Source: Aerococcus loyolae
Lineage (GTDB): Bacteria > Bacillota > Bacilli > Lactobacillales > Aerococcaceae
Assembly: GCF_002871915.2 (NCBI RefSeq)
Contig: NZ_CP126958.1
Coordinates: 186,001 to 250,000 of the forward strand
Direction: 5' to 3'
Length of the DNA stretch: 64,000 nt
Position numbers and translations under genes: made by a program. Below the pieces are notes generated by a model, which searched no databases, was not told the origin of the DNA, and worked only from the letters and a program-made list of their open reading frames with translations. Shown here piece by piece: positions 17,668 to 27,567 of this stretch. How positions within the stretch are numbered: position 1 is the first letter of the stretch; each line of letters starts with the position of its first letter.

Positions 17668-18876
17668 TTATTGGTCATTGGACTTAATTTTTTCCTGGTA
17701 GATTTTATCGATAAAGACGGCGATAGCATTGTCTCCAGACACATTAGCAGCGGTGCCAAAGCTATCTTGGGTAATATATAGGGAGATCATAATTTGTTGC
17801 ATGGCCTGGCTGGCAATCCCAATCATGGGTAGGAAAGGTAGAGCAGACATAATCGCACCCCCAGGAGTTCCTGGAGCAGCTACCATAGCAACCCCTAACA
17901 TTAAGATAAAGCCGAGCATCATCAAGAAGCCATGAGGCATATCATAAATCAATAATAAGGTTGTTGCGCAGGAAGTGATGGTAATAATCGATCCTGCTAA
18001 ATGGATGGTTGCACAGAGTGGCACGACAAAGTTAGCGATCCCTTCAGAAACGCCGTTCTTTAAGGCGCATTTAACATTGACAGGAATGGTGGCGGCTGAG
18101 GATTGAGTTCCTAAGGCAGTCATGTAGCCAGGGACTTGGTTTTTGATGAGTTCGATCGGATTCTTACCGGCATAGGTCCCAAAGGCAAAGAAGAGGAAAG
18201 TAATGTAAAGTAAATGCATAATAAGCACGCAGATAAAGACCTTCCAAAAGACATTTAAAATCGCAAAGACCGTTCCTGTGTAGGCCAAGTTGGCAATATT
18301 ACCAAAAATGTAAACCGGTAGGAGGGGGACAATAATCGTGGCCAGCACTTGACTGATGATCCCACCAAAGTCACTGAAGGCCTCATAGAGAACCTTCCCG
18401 CGACCGTGTTGGCGTAACCAGGAAATTCCCAGTCCCATCATAAAGGCAAAAATAATTGCTCCCGTCACATCAAAGAAAGGCTCTAAGGGAATGGTAAATA
18501 AGGGCTTGATCCCCTCACCGGCTTGACTGAGTTGATCAACCAGGTCGGACGTAATGAAGAGAGGGAAGAGGTTGCTGGCAACCAGATAGGCTAGTAACCC
18601 GCCAATCACGGTTGAAATATAAGAGGTTAAGACTGTTATCCCTAGTAATTTCCCTGCCCCGTGGCTCAAGTCAGCAATTCCTTGGACCACAAAGCCAATG
18701 ATCATAAAGGGAATCACAAAGCTGAGGAAGTCAGAGAAAATCGTAGTGAAAGTTGCAAAGATCTGTAGTACAAATTCGGGAACAATTGGTAAGCGGCCCA
18801 CAATAATTCCTAAAATAATCGCTAAAATAATACGAGGAACCAAACCAATTTTCCGTTTTTCAAGACGCTTGGTCAT
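17668..18876 (-). CDS. dicarboxylate/amino acid:cation symporter, second type
   Basis: A 402-residue member of the SDF symporter family, with loops GTQSSAATIPVNV and AAPGTPGGAIMSALPF, and the substrate-binding segment DSFGTAANVSGDNAIAVFID, whose Asp-Asn pattern is typical of TM8. About eight helices. This subgroup (GTQSSAAT..SGDNA) is closer to serine/threonine or dicarboxylate carriers than to the copy at 13277. Start chosen at the ATG at 18876, seven bases after GGAG; the upstream ATG at 18882 is too close to that site. Confidence 0.88.
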   Translation of the reverse strand: MTKRLEKRKIGLVPRIILAIILGIIVGRLPIVPEFVLQIFATFTTIFSDFLSFVIPFMIIGFVVQGIADLSHGAGKLLGITVLTSYISTVIGGLLAYLVASNLFPLFITSDLVDQLSQAGEGIKPLFTIPLEPFFDVTGAIIFAFMMGLGISWLRQHGRGKVLYEAFSDFGGIISQVLATIIVPLLPVYIFGNIANLAYTGTVFAILNVFWKVFICVLIMHLLYITFLFFAFGTYAGKNPIELIKNQVPGYMTALGTQSSAATIPVNVKCALKNGVSEGIANFVVPLCATIHLAGSIITITSCATTLLLIYDMPHGFLMMLGFILMLGVAMVAAPGTPGGAIMSALPFLPMIGIASQAMQQIMISLYITQDSFGTAANVSGDNAIAVFIDKIYQEKIKSNDQ

Positions 18877-19097
18877 AATCATGCTCCATTCTAAAAGATT
18901 TATTAAGCTTGATCGCTTGATATAATAACTATCCTACCAAACTTCATTCAAATTTGGTATAGGCTTTTTTGCGATTTAATAGGAAAAGTTAAATTTTCAT
19001 AAATACTTTTTAGTTTTAAATAAAGCGATCTATTCTTCTTAAAGTGTCAGTAAAAAATTGCCAGCTTATGAGAGCCGGCTTCCTAAATTTCCCATAG

Positions 19098-19136
19098 AAA
19101 AAAGCCATGGCTGCTGGAAGGCTAGCATGGCTTTTT
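19098..19136 (-). terminator. terminator of the rhodanese gene
   Basis: AAAAAGCCATG and CATGGCTTTTT form the stem, in the orientation of the minus-strand gene at 19162. Confidence 0.85.
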
Positions 19137-19161
19137 CCGGTTATGTTATGACTTTATTGAT

Positions 19162-19464
19162 TTAAGCTTTTTCCAGCTCTCCTGGGTAGTCTGGAACGCC
19201 TTTTTCAACGTTGGTAACGTCAAATCCGTTCTCATCTAAAATTTCAGTGGCTTTTTTGGAGCCTTTACCATCATGGCAAATCGCATAATAATGTTTGTCT
19301 TTGTCTAGTTCATCAAGATGGTCTTCGATTTGTGAAAGAGGAAAATGTTTGGCCCCAGGCACGTGACCTTCTTCATAGAGTTCACGGGGACGAACGTCTA
19401 AAATGTTAAGATCATCTTCATTCTCGACAATTTTATGAAATTCTTCAATAGTAACTTCTTTCAT
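19162..19464 (-). CDS. single-domain rhodanese-like protein
   Basis: A 100-residue sulfurtransferase-like domain. It has the NILDVRPRELYEEGHVPGA motif and an active-site loop CHDGKGSKKA with the catalytic Cys at about residue 63. Rhodaneses carry sulfane sulfur as a persulfide; the acceptor is unknown. Start follows AGAGGAGGTACAGAAT. Single gene. Confidence 0.9.
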   Translation of the reverse strand: MKEVTIEEFHKIVENEDDLNILDVRPRELYEEGHVPGAKHFPLSQIEDHLDELDKDKHYYAICHDGKGSKKATEILDENGFDVTNVEKGVPDYPGELEKA

Positions 19465-20917
<1,453 letters not shown>

Positions 20918-20921
20918 TGCC

Positions 20922-22046
20922 ATGAAGATCGTTATAATCACGGAAACCTTTTTGCCGGCAACGGATGGGGTGGTGACCCGTTTAACCCATGCCATCGACT
21001 ATATGTTGGACTGTGGCCATGAGGTGGTGATTTATGCTCCCGAGATGGAGGACATGCCCATACAATATAAGGAAGCTTTGATTATCCCTTTTAAAGCAGT
21101 CTGGTTTCCCTTCTATCGTTACCGGCCTTGGGCTATTCCAACCACTGATATTCAAAAGCAGTTAGCTATTGATGAGCCGGATATTGTGCATTCGGTTAAT
21201 CCCGTGGGCTTTGCGGCAGCAGGAATCCACTACGCGGTCAAGATGGACATCCCTCTGGTGGCGAGTTTCCATACCAACGTTCCCCAATATCTTTCCTATT
21301 ATCATTTGGATGTGTTGTCTCCAGTCATCTGATCCTATTTGCGCCACTGGCATAATTTAGCCGCGGCGAATATGGTGACCAGTCAGGCCATGTATGACTT
21401 ATTGGAAGATAATGCTATTGAGAACTTGGTCATTTTGCCTAAGGGAGTGGATCTTGACCAGCGTGATCCTAAATTTTATTCAGATCAGATGCGGGAACGC
21501 TTGACGGCTGACCCTAAGCGGGATAAATTATTGCTCTTTGTGGGGCGGGTTGCTGCGGAAAAGGAGATCGATAGCTTACTTTCTTGGTTAGAGCAACGTG
21601 ATGATGTCAACTTAGCCATTGTAGGAGATGGCCCGGAAAAAGAAGCCTTGGAGGAAAAATTTGCCCATCTACCGGTGACTTTTACCGGTTTCTTGCATGG
21701 GGAAGAATTATCAGCAGCCTATGCCAGTGCGGATGCCTTTATCTTTCCCTCGGTTAGTGAAACCTTGGGCTTAGTGATTACTGAAGCCATGGCTTCGGGA
21801 CTGCCAGTGATTGCTGCTGAATCAGCGCCTACCAAGGAACAGATTAAGCACTTAGAAAATGGGCTCATTTATCAACAAGGGGATACGGATTCCTTAGACC
21901 AATGCTTGACGCTCCTAGACCAAGAAGAGGTCGTGGAAAATATTGTGGCTAAGGGGCAAGACTACGCCCAACAGTTTTCCTGGGAAAATGCTTCCCAATC
22001 CATGGTGGCTGTCTATGAGTCTGTCTTAGAAAACAGAAAAAAGTAG
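20922..22046 (+). pseudogene. GT4 glycosyltransferase (SqdX/SQD2-like) interrupted by in-frame TGA
   Basis: Conceptual product of about 374 residues: N-terminal GT-B domain with TETFLPATDGVVTRL and HSVNPVGFAAAGIHYA, and C-terminal domain with LLFVGRVAAEKE, IVGDGPEKEAL and the nucleotide-sugar motif FPSVSETLGLVITEAMASGLPV. SQD2/SqdX enzymes join sulfoquinovose to diacylglycerol and belong to GT4. The frame is broken by one TGA at 21330-21332 (codon 137) and resumes at once in the same frame without loss of similarity, so only a point change is needed, most simply TGG to TGA. The break falls between the two domains. It could be a true nonsense mutation, a sequencing error, or readthrough. It starts 4 bases after sqdB. 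Confidence 0.8.
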
Positions 22047-22101
22047 AGTAGGGACACTCTAATTGAGGTCGAAATAATTGTGAGGAGAAGGCGGTGGCTG
22101 C

Positions 22102-23427
22102 GTGAAAGAAAATAAATGGGAGTTCTCTCAGCTGATCTCGGGAATTCTCTGGATATTAGCCGGACTCGCCTTTATCTTATGGCAGGGACAGGCTTTATTA
22201 GGCTTGAATAGTTTGGTGGCTTGGGTCATTGGCTTACAAGGGATTTTTCGTATATTAGCCCAAGTGATCTTTGATAAAAATGATGGTGGGGCCAAGAACC
22301 GTATTTTCCAGCTCTTTGTCGCTTTAGGACAGGTTGTCGTTGCTTTTATTATGCTGTCTTTCCCCATATCCTCGACTTACTTTTTGATGCGGGTGATTGG
22401 GATTTACCAATTATTAATGGGCTTGGTGTCCTTTGTAAGTTATTGCTTAATGCGGCTCGACCATGTGCCTGGCCGCTTCAAGCGGCTCTTATTTGCCCTG
22501 GTTCATTTAATTTTTGCTTTGGCGAGTTTGTTTTTGCCTATCCAAGACCATAATGTCCTCTTCTGGTTAGGTCTTTACCTGGTCTTTATTGGTGTGACTT
22601 ATATCTCTGATGCTAGGACCAGTTTGCCGAGTCGAAGTCAAGATCAGAAGATTAAGCGGCGCTTTCGTTTTCCGGTTCCCATTGTTTTTAATTTGCTGGA
22701 GCCTAATCGCTTAGCCAATAAATTAAATCACTTTATCCGCCAGGAAGTGGAGGATGAACTGGCTTTTGGGACCGCCTATCATGATTATATGGAAGAAAAT
22801 GAAACAGGGGCGGTCGATAGTCTGCAGGTCCTAGTGCAAACCTCCAACGCTCACCTTGACTTAATTGGTCATTTAAATATTGCCTACCATGGGACAGTTT
22901 ATTCTTATGGCAACCATGACGTTGATTCGGGGCATTTATTTCGGGCTATAGGCGATGGGGTCTTGTGTAAGATTGACCATCAAAAGAGTATTGAATTTGA
23001 ATTGGCGAACGGAATTACGATTTTTGAGTATGATATTGAACTGAACCAGCAACAAAAGGAAGCCTTAGAAGCAAAATTAGCCGAAATCGATGACTTACTT
23101 ATTCCTTGGGCGCCAGAAACTGAGAGTCAATGGGATTCCTTTGGCGGGCGTTTGAAGCGTGCAACCAATTGCGAGATGTTTAAGTTTAAATCTGGTCAAT
23201 ATAAGACCTATTATGTCTTTGGCAGCAATTGTGTCCTCTTCTGTGATGAAATTATTGGGGCCATTGGTTTAGACCAATTTCTCATGGTGGGCGTCATGAC
23301 TCCGGGAACCTATTTTGACTATTTTAATAAGCAATATGAGAAAGGCTCCACTCGGGTAATTAATCGGAGAATTTATTCCACCGACTTATTGAAATTTACT
23401 GAGTTAGATAAACTGAAAGACCGATAG
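22102..23427 (+). CDS. DUF308/HdeD-like membrane protein with C-terminal papain-like domain
   Basis: A 441-residue two-part protein. Residues 1-175 hold six hydrophobic helices arranged like HdeD/DUF308 proteins. Residues 190-430 are soluble, with DLIGHLNIAYHGTVYSYGNHD and YYVFGSNCVLFCDEIIG; the spaced His and Cys resemble the catalytic pair of NlpC/P60 or LRAT-type permuted papain folds, but I cannot assign it with certainty. The GTG start at 22102 lies 17 bases after GAGGAG. It is the third gene of the sqdB-glycosyltransferase unit, 55 bases behind, so a lipid- or envelope-modifying hydrolase or acyltransferase role is an inference. A terminator follows. Confidence 0.7.
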   Translation: MKENKWEFSQLISGILWILAGLAFILWQGQALLGLNSLVAWVIGLQGIFRILAQVIFDKNDGGAKNRIFQLFVALGQVVVAFIMLSFPISSTYFLMRVIGIYQLLMGLVSFVSYCLMRLDHVPGRFKRLLFALVHLIFALASLFLPIQDHNVLFWLGLYLVFIGVTYISDARTSLPSRSQDQKIKRRFRFPVPIVFNLLEPNRLANKLNHFIRQEVEDELAFGTAYHDYMEENETGAVDSLQVLVQTSNAHLDLIGHLNIAYHGTVYSYGNHDVDSGHLFRAIGDGVLCKIDHQKSIEFELANGITIFEYDIELNQQQKEALEAKLAEIDDLLIPWAPETESQWDSFGGRLKRATNCEMFKFKSGQYKTYYVFGSNCVLFCDEIIGAIGLDQFLMVGVMTPGTYFDYFNKQYEKGSTRVINRRIYSTDLLKFTELDKLKDR

Positions 23428-23441
23428 GTGACTTTAAAGAG

Positions 23442-23479
23442 ACAAGCAAGCTAAGCTTTAGGGCCTGGCTTGTTTTTTT
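23442..23479 (+). terminator. terminator of the sqdB operon
   Basis: ACAAGC pairs with GCTTGT with internal pairing, followed by T7. Confidence 0.7.
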
Positions 23480-23525
23480 GTGCTTATATGGCTAAGCTTA
23501 AGGAAGCAAAGAAAGGGTGACACTG

Positions 23526-24146
23526 ATGAAAGAAGCAGATAAATTAGTTGAGATCGCTATAGAATTACAAAGTATAGCCCAGGCCGGCTTGCATTATGGT
23601 CGTGATGATTTCGATCGAGAACGTTACCAACGTATCCGGGATATTGCCGCTGAAATTATGGCTGAAAAGACTCAGCTTAGCTGGCAAAAAGTCCAAGACC
23701 TTTTTTGTGGGGATGAAGGTTACCAGACTCCGAAAGTGGATACCCGAGCAGCCATTATCCAAGATGATGAGATTCTTTTAGTCAAGGAACGCAATGGTTT
23801 ATGGTCCTTACCTGGAGGCTGGTGTGAAATGAATATGTCTCCCATGGAAAATACGGTCAAAGAAGCTAAGGAAGAAGCTGGCCGTGAAGTGAAGGTGAAG
23901 TCGGTCATCGCTGTCCAAGATCGCGATAAACATAACCAACCGCCTTATGCTTATAGCATTGTAAAAATATTTTACCTGTGTGAAGACTTGGGCGGTCATT
24001 ACCAAGAGAATATTGAAACCAGTGCCAGTCGTTACTTTAAAGTGGACCAATTGCCGGAGCTGGACCCAGAACGAACCACCCAAGAGCAAATTGCTATGTG
24101 CTTTCAAGCTTACCAAAGTGAGAACTGGCAGACCCAGTTTGATTAA
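23526..24146 (+). CDS. Nudix hydrolase with NUDIX_N domain
   Basis: A 206-residue protein. The N-terminal helical part (IAIELQSIAQAGLHYGRDDF, DRERYQRIRDIA) matches the NUDIX_N domain common in Firmicute ADP-ribose-type pyrophosphatases. The Nudix box follows at about residues 100-122 (GGWCEMNMSPMENTVKEAKEEAG). The metal-binding EAKEEAG end is intact, but the first Glu of the usual box is Met and the Arg is Lys. Hydrolysis of a nucleoside diphosphate-linked substrate is expected. ATG at 23526 follows AAAGGGTGACACTG; the GTG at 23517 is inside that ribosome site. Confidence 0.88.
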   Translation: MKEADKLVEIAIELQSIAQAGLHYGRDDFDRERYQRIRDIAAEIMAEKTQLSWQKVQDLFCGDEGYQTPKVDTRAAIIQDDEILLVKERNGLWSLPGGWCEMNMSPMENTVKEAKEEAGREVKVKSVIAVQDRDKHNQPPYAYSIVKIFYLCEDLGGHYQENIETSASRYFKVDQLPELDPERTTQEQIAMCFQAYQSENWQTQFD

Positions 24147-24187
24147 TTCAGAGAGAATATAGTTGAAGTAAGAAGGGAGTGAGGGGA

Positions 24188-24490
24188 ATGATGCCTTATA
24201 AAAATCCTAGTCCAGGTAAGATTAAAAACGCCCACCCACTCTTAGTGACTTGTATGCAGTGTAAACACGATCTCTGTGTTTACTGGAAGGTTGGCCGCGG
24301 AAATCTGATCAAATTACAAATTCACCGGATTATTGAGTCAGAGTATGATTTTGGCCGGCGTGACAATGCCTTATTATGTCCGCACTGTCAGGAACAGCTG
24401 GGCTCTTTGAGTGAACATAAGGGCCGGCCTTGTTATTTCTTGCACCGAGGACGAGTACAGACCAAACGCTTGCAGCATTATAAAAGCTAG
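24188..24490 (+). CDS. small zinc-ribbon-like protein, unknown function
   Basis: About 100 residues, basic. It contains two CxxC pairs (TCMQCKHD near residue 23 and LLCPHCQEQ near residue 63), spaced as in a zinc ribbon, plus an extra Cys near the end. I do not recognise the family. ATGs at 24188 and 24191 both follow AAGGGAGTGAGGGGA. It starts 41 bases after the Nudix gene and ends 95 bases before the CRISPR array, so it is probably co-transcribed with the Nudix gene. Confidence 0.65.
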   Translation: MMPYKNPSPGKIKNAHPLLVTCMQCKHDLCVYWKVGRGNLIKLQIHRIIESEYDFGRRDNALLCPHCQEQLGSLSEHKGRPCYFLHRGRVQTKRLQHYKS

Positions 24491-24585
24491 CCAAGGCCCT
24501 TGTCTTTTTGTTATGATAAAATAAAAGTAAATGGAATTGGGTAGGTTAGGAATGACAAAGCTTGATTTGATAGGGATCTTTTAGT
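24491..24585 (+). promoter_or_regulatory. probable CRISPR leader
   Basis: AT-rich 95 bases directly before the first repeat. Side is inferred from the repeat orientation (I-E repeats end in GTGATCC) and the degenerate repeat at the far end. TATGATAAAATAAAAG near 24514 could supply a minus-ten element. Confidence 0.5.
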
Positions 24586-24963
24586 CTTTTTCCCGCAGAC
24601 GCGGGGGTGATCCTGTGTAGGTGGAGAGAAAATGAGCAAAATTGTACTTTTTCCCGCAGACGCGGGGGTGATCCTGACGCTACTCTAGTCTTAAAGGTGG
24701 ACGACATCTTTTTCCCGCAGACGCGGGGGTGATCCTGTGTTGGAAGGTATATTTAGACAACTAATAAACTTTTTCCCGCAGACGCGGGGGTGATCCCGAC
24801 CGCGTTATACGTGCTGCTGCCTTCTGATTCTTTTTCCCGCAGACGCGGGGGTGATCCTGTGATAAGCACAAACCCATTACAAGATTCATTCTTTTTCCCG
24901 CAGACGCGGGGGTGATCCTCAGCAAGGCGAATTAGCTTTTAACGAAAAAGGCTTTTTCCCGCA
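24586..24963 (+). CRISPR. type I-E-like CRISPR array, six full repeats plus a truncated one
   Basis: The 28-nt repeat begins CTTTTTCCCGCA and ends GCGGGGGTGATCC; the arms CCCGC and GCGGG form the usual I-E hairpin. Six identical copies start at 24586, 24647, 24708, 24769, 24830 and 24891 with a strict 61-nt period, so spacers are all 33 nt, typical of I-E. A seventh copy at 24952 keeps only the first 12 bases, marking the leader-distal end. The repeat differs by about two bases from the Streptococcus thermophilus CRISPR4 I-E repeat as I remember it. No cas gene lies anywhere in the 24 kb before or 39 kb after the array in this window. Spacers differ from one another. Confidence 0.97.
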
Positions 24964-25086
24964 TTTATTTGGAAATTAATAATATTTGATTTAATAGAGG
25001 CTTTAAAGAAGTCTCTTTTTTATTAGCTTTGATCAATATTTCTTTTGAAATCATCAGCTCGATTTATCCAAGCCTTGGGGTGGACA

Positions 25087-25140
25087 TGCTATAATATAAA
25101 AGTAAAATAACTTTATCATCCTTTCCTGTGATAGGAGGAT
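25087..25140 (+). promoter_or_regulatory. promoter and leader hairpin of the SLOG/PRTase operon
   Basis: TGC-TATAAT (25087-25095) is a perfect extended minus-ten. The transcript would begin with a small hairpin, ATCCTTTCC/TAGGAGGAT (25118-25140), whose 3' arm contains AGGAGG about 50 bases before the start codon. Confidence 0.55.
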
Positions 25141-25185
25141 TTAAAGCAAGTAGGTATCATTGTAAACTTTAGGAGGTAGTAGCTT

Positions 25186-25899
25186 ATGGCTGAATCTACT
25201 CGGAGTGTTTTCATATCTGGGTCGAGAACGCAAAACCAATTATCCCAAGAAGTACTAGATTCCATTGACGCAATTATTGACCAAGGCATAAAGATTAACC
25301 TAGGGGATTCCAACAAGGGGGTCGATAAGGAAGTGGCTGACTTGCTTCGACTTGAAAATTATCAGGCGGTTGAAATCTTCACCATTAATCAAAAGCCACG
25401 GATTGCCATTGAAAAGGACTGGAAGGTCCGCTATGTTCATCCTGATGATAATCTTAATGGTCAAGAGCAACAAATGATGAAAGACCGGCAAATGGCTAAT
25501 GACTCCCATTGGGGCTTAGCGATTTTTGACCCTATCAAGAAGAACCGTTTTAACGCCCTACAGGTTTCTTCCGGCACCCTAAGGAACACGATCCAGATGC
25601 TCTTGCAAGGTAAATCGGTGAAGTTTTTTTATGTCTTTGAGAATGCTATGCGCTATCACAATTTAAAGGGCCAGGACGGGCTCAAGCAATTGGAAACATT
25701 GATTAATAGCTATCAAGAGGAGAAATTGACTGGAGAAGAAACAGACTTAATTCTCTCCTCTCGTGGCGTAAATACAAACGACCATCCCGCTACAATCAAG
25801 CGCGATAAAATTTTTAGCAAATTTACTGATTTATTACAAAGCGAACTTCAATTGACTGATAGTGAAGATTCTGATTTTCAACAAACGACGCTTTTTTAG
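25186..25899 (+). CDS. SLOG-superfamily nucleotide-binding protein
   Basis: A 237-residue Rossmann-like protein. The order fits the SLOG superfamily (DprA, LOG, YpsA relatives): VFISGSRTQNQL at the N-terminus, GDSNKGVDKEVADLL, a KDRQMANDSHWGLAIFD segment, and SSGTLRNTIQMLLQGKSVKFFYVF. Such domains bind or cleave nucleotide ligands and occur in stress and antiviral sensors. The C-terminal 60 residues are acidic and probably unstructured. Start follows TTTAGGAGGTAGTAGCTT. It is 18 bases from the next gene, a phosphoribosyltransferase, and the pair sits directly behind the CRISPR array. Function is not known to me; DNA-uptake or phage-defence roles are only inference. Confidence 0.75.
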   Translation: MAESTRSVFISGSRTQNQLSQEVLDSIDAIIDQGIKINLGDSNKGVDKEVADLLRLENYQAVEIFTINQKPRIAIEKDWKVRYVHPDDNLNGQEQQMMKDRQMANDSHWGLAIFDPIKKNRFNALQVSSGTLRNTIQMLLQGKSVKFFYVFENAMRYHNLKGQDGLKQLETLINSYQEEKLTGEETDLILSSRGVNTNDHPATIKRDKIFSKFTDLLQSELQLTDSEDSDFQQTTLF

Positions 25900-25917
25900 T
25901 CTAGAAAGGCTACCATT

Positions 25918-26988
25918 ATGACAGCGAATCAAGCAGAAAAACTAAAGCATATTCATCCCATTGAAGAACTCACCGATTTTGAGGCGTATTATCTGGATTG
26001 GTATAAGGACAAAATCATTGAGGATAGAGGTCCAGAGCATACCGACATTGGCAAGTGCATTTATCAATTAAAATATGTCTATACGCCCCAAATGCGCCAG
26101 CCCTACAGTGATTTACCCAAATGGCTGAAGAAAGCTTATATGGAAGAGTTAATCAAATTAGCGGATTTTGTTGTCCAAGGGCTTAAAGAAATTGACCTTG
26201 CTTTTGATTTCATTATTCCGGCTCCTTCTTTCAATCCACGGACAGCATTTAATCCTCATGGGCAAGTGAAATTTATCTATGATTTAGTCAATGTTCTCTC
26301 TGCAAAATTAAGGGTTCCCTATCATAAACGCTGTCTCTTTAAAAAAGATAACGTAACAGCTAAAGATAGTATGGTCAGCAGTGAAAACTTCGCAGCAAGC
26401 AGTATTCGACTTCCCAAAAATTTTTCCAACAACTCAAGAACTGGCTCAGCGCAACCGATTGGCTTAGTGATTGATGATCTCTTTGAAAGAGGGGACACGG
26501 CTAAGATTTCGCTGGGACTGTTAAAGGCGAAGAATCCGGGAATGCAATTTAAATTCTTATCCTGTACCAAGAATAAATACCATGGCCTAGGGAAAAAAGT
26601 TCAAGTGAAATTCTCTTCTTTCCAAGAGTTTACCGCAAAGAATGGCAGTCAATTTATTAAATTAAAAGTTGTTTCTCCTGGCGAATTTCAGGGCAAGGTA
26701 GTCCGTGTATTTTCTGATAATGCGGATTATGACATCTTTAAAGAACAGCTGGTGAGCCATCATACAAATTCCTATAATAATATATCTTCTCCAGTTGACC
26801 CGACCTTTAATATCAAGATTAAGGAAGGTAAGGCTGGCTATATCGACTTTTTTGGTCTCTTAGATAGTCCCCAAGAAGTAAGCGATCAACCCCTTGACCT
26901 TGCCCCACACTTTGATTTTAATCCTGCCCCTAATTTTGATCCTGCTCCGATCCCTGATCCCTACTTTGATTTTGACCTGCCTTTTTAG
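25918..26988 (+). CDS. ComF-like phosphoribosyltransferase-domain protein
   Basis: A 356-residue protein. The central part has type I PRTase features: FIIPAPSFNPR, KRCLFKKDNVTAKDS, and the PRPP-binding loop GLVIDDLFERGDT (acidic pair followed by a small-residue loop) near residue 190. Order and wording resemble ComFC-type PRTases, but long N-terminal (1-85) and C-terminal (240-356) extensions are added. The last 40 residues are a low-complexity D/F/P tail with repeated FDFNPAP, FDPAP and FDFDLPF units. It forms a two-gene operon with the SLOG protein and is closed by a terminator. A nucleotide-linked partner function for the pair is inferred. Confidence 0.7.
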   Translation: MTANQAEKLKHIHPIEELTDFEAYYLDWYKDKIIEDRGPEHTDIGKCIYQLKYVYTPQMRQPYSDLPKWLKKAYMEELIKLADFVVQGLKEIDLAFDFIIPAPSFNPRTAFNPHGQVKFIYDLVNVLSAKLRVPYHKRCLFKKDNVTAKDSMVSSENFAASSIRLPKNFSNNSRTGSAQPIGLVIDDLFERGDTAKISLGLLKAKNPGMQFKFLSCTKNKYHGLGKKVQVKFSSFQEFTAKNGSQFIKLKVVSPGEFQGKVVRVFSDNADYDIFKEQLVSHHTNSYNNISSPVDPTFNIKIKEGKAGYIDFFGLLDSPQEVSDQPLDLAPHFDFNPAPNFDPAPIPDPYFDFDLPF

Positions 26989-26999
26989 TGAAGGACAAG

Positions 27000-27033
27000 A
27001 GTTCGCTAGTTTGTTGATAGCGAGCTTTTTTTT
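27000..27033 (+). terminator. terminator of the SLOG/PRTase operon
   Basis: AGTTCGCTA and TAGCGAGCT form the stem, followed by T8. Confidence 0.85.
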
Positions 27034-27114
27034 ATTGCTTTAGGCTCTTATTACTATAAAAGCACCGAATTTAGTATAATTAAACTGAATAAGTGAACCA
27101 AGGTGGTGGAGCTC

Positions 27115-27459
27115 GTGAAAGAGGATTCTAATCATTTTCAAAAACGCAGGCACTTTATCCGCTCGCTGTGGCAGAGAGACAGGTATTTCTGTCTGGCGGC
27201 GATCATCTTAGAAATTGTCTTTGTAGTGATCATGGTAGAATTTACCGTCAATCCTTCTTGGTCGATTACTTTGGTCTTTCTGTTTTTAATTTGGCTGCTC
27301 TTAACCGCTTTTGTCAATGGTTCCTTACTAGTGCGGAATGCCCCTAAAGATCACTATTGGCACCGGGTGGGCAACATCTTGATAGAAAAATCCATTGAAG
27401 CTCTTTTGGTCGGTTTAGTGGCTGCAGGAGCGATTATGATTTTAACGATGGCTAGCTAA
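27115..27459 (+). CDS. small membrane protein, unknown function
   Basis: About 114 residues with three hydrophobic segments (residues 28-50, 55-75, 95-114) and a basic N-terminus. I do not recognise the family. GTG at 27115 follows AAGGTGGTGGAGCTC; the frame also offers GTGs at 27103 and 27106, which overlap the ribosome site. TATAAT at 27075-27080 gives a likely promoter. Confidence 0.6.
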   Translation: MKEDSNHFQKRRHFIRSLWQRDRYFCLAAIILEIVFVVIMVEFTVNPSWSITLVFLFLIWLLLTAFVNGSLLVRNAPKDHYWHRVGNILIEKSIEALLVGLVAAGAIMILTMAS

Positions 27460-27567
27460 GTAAGTTTAGTCAAAATATCATCCTGAGCGGGAAACTATCG
27501 TTAGCTTTGCCCCTCTTATATAATGAAGGAGTAAGAAGACATGAATTCAACCAAGAGGAGGGCTTTT

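Noticed and set aside
21330..21332. TGA as selenocysteine or reassigned Trp codon
   Set aside because: No SECIS-like hairpin is evident directly after it, other genes here use TGA as stop (for example exoA-region and argH ends), and glycosyltransferases are not selenoproteins.
25118..25140. Small hairpin in the SLOG/PRTase leader as another CRISPR or tracr-like element
   Set aside because: It has no similarity to the array repeat; type I-E systems do not use tracrRNA.
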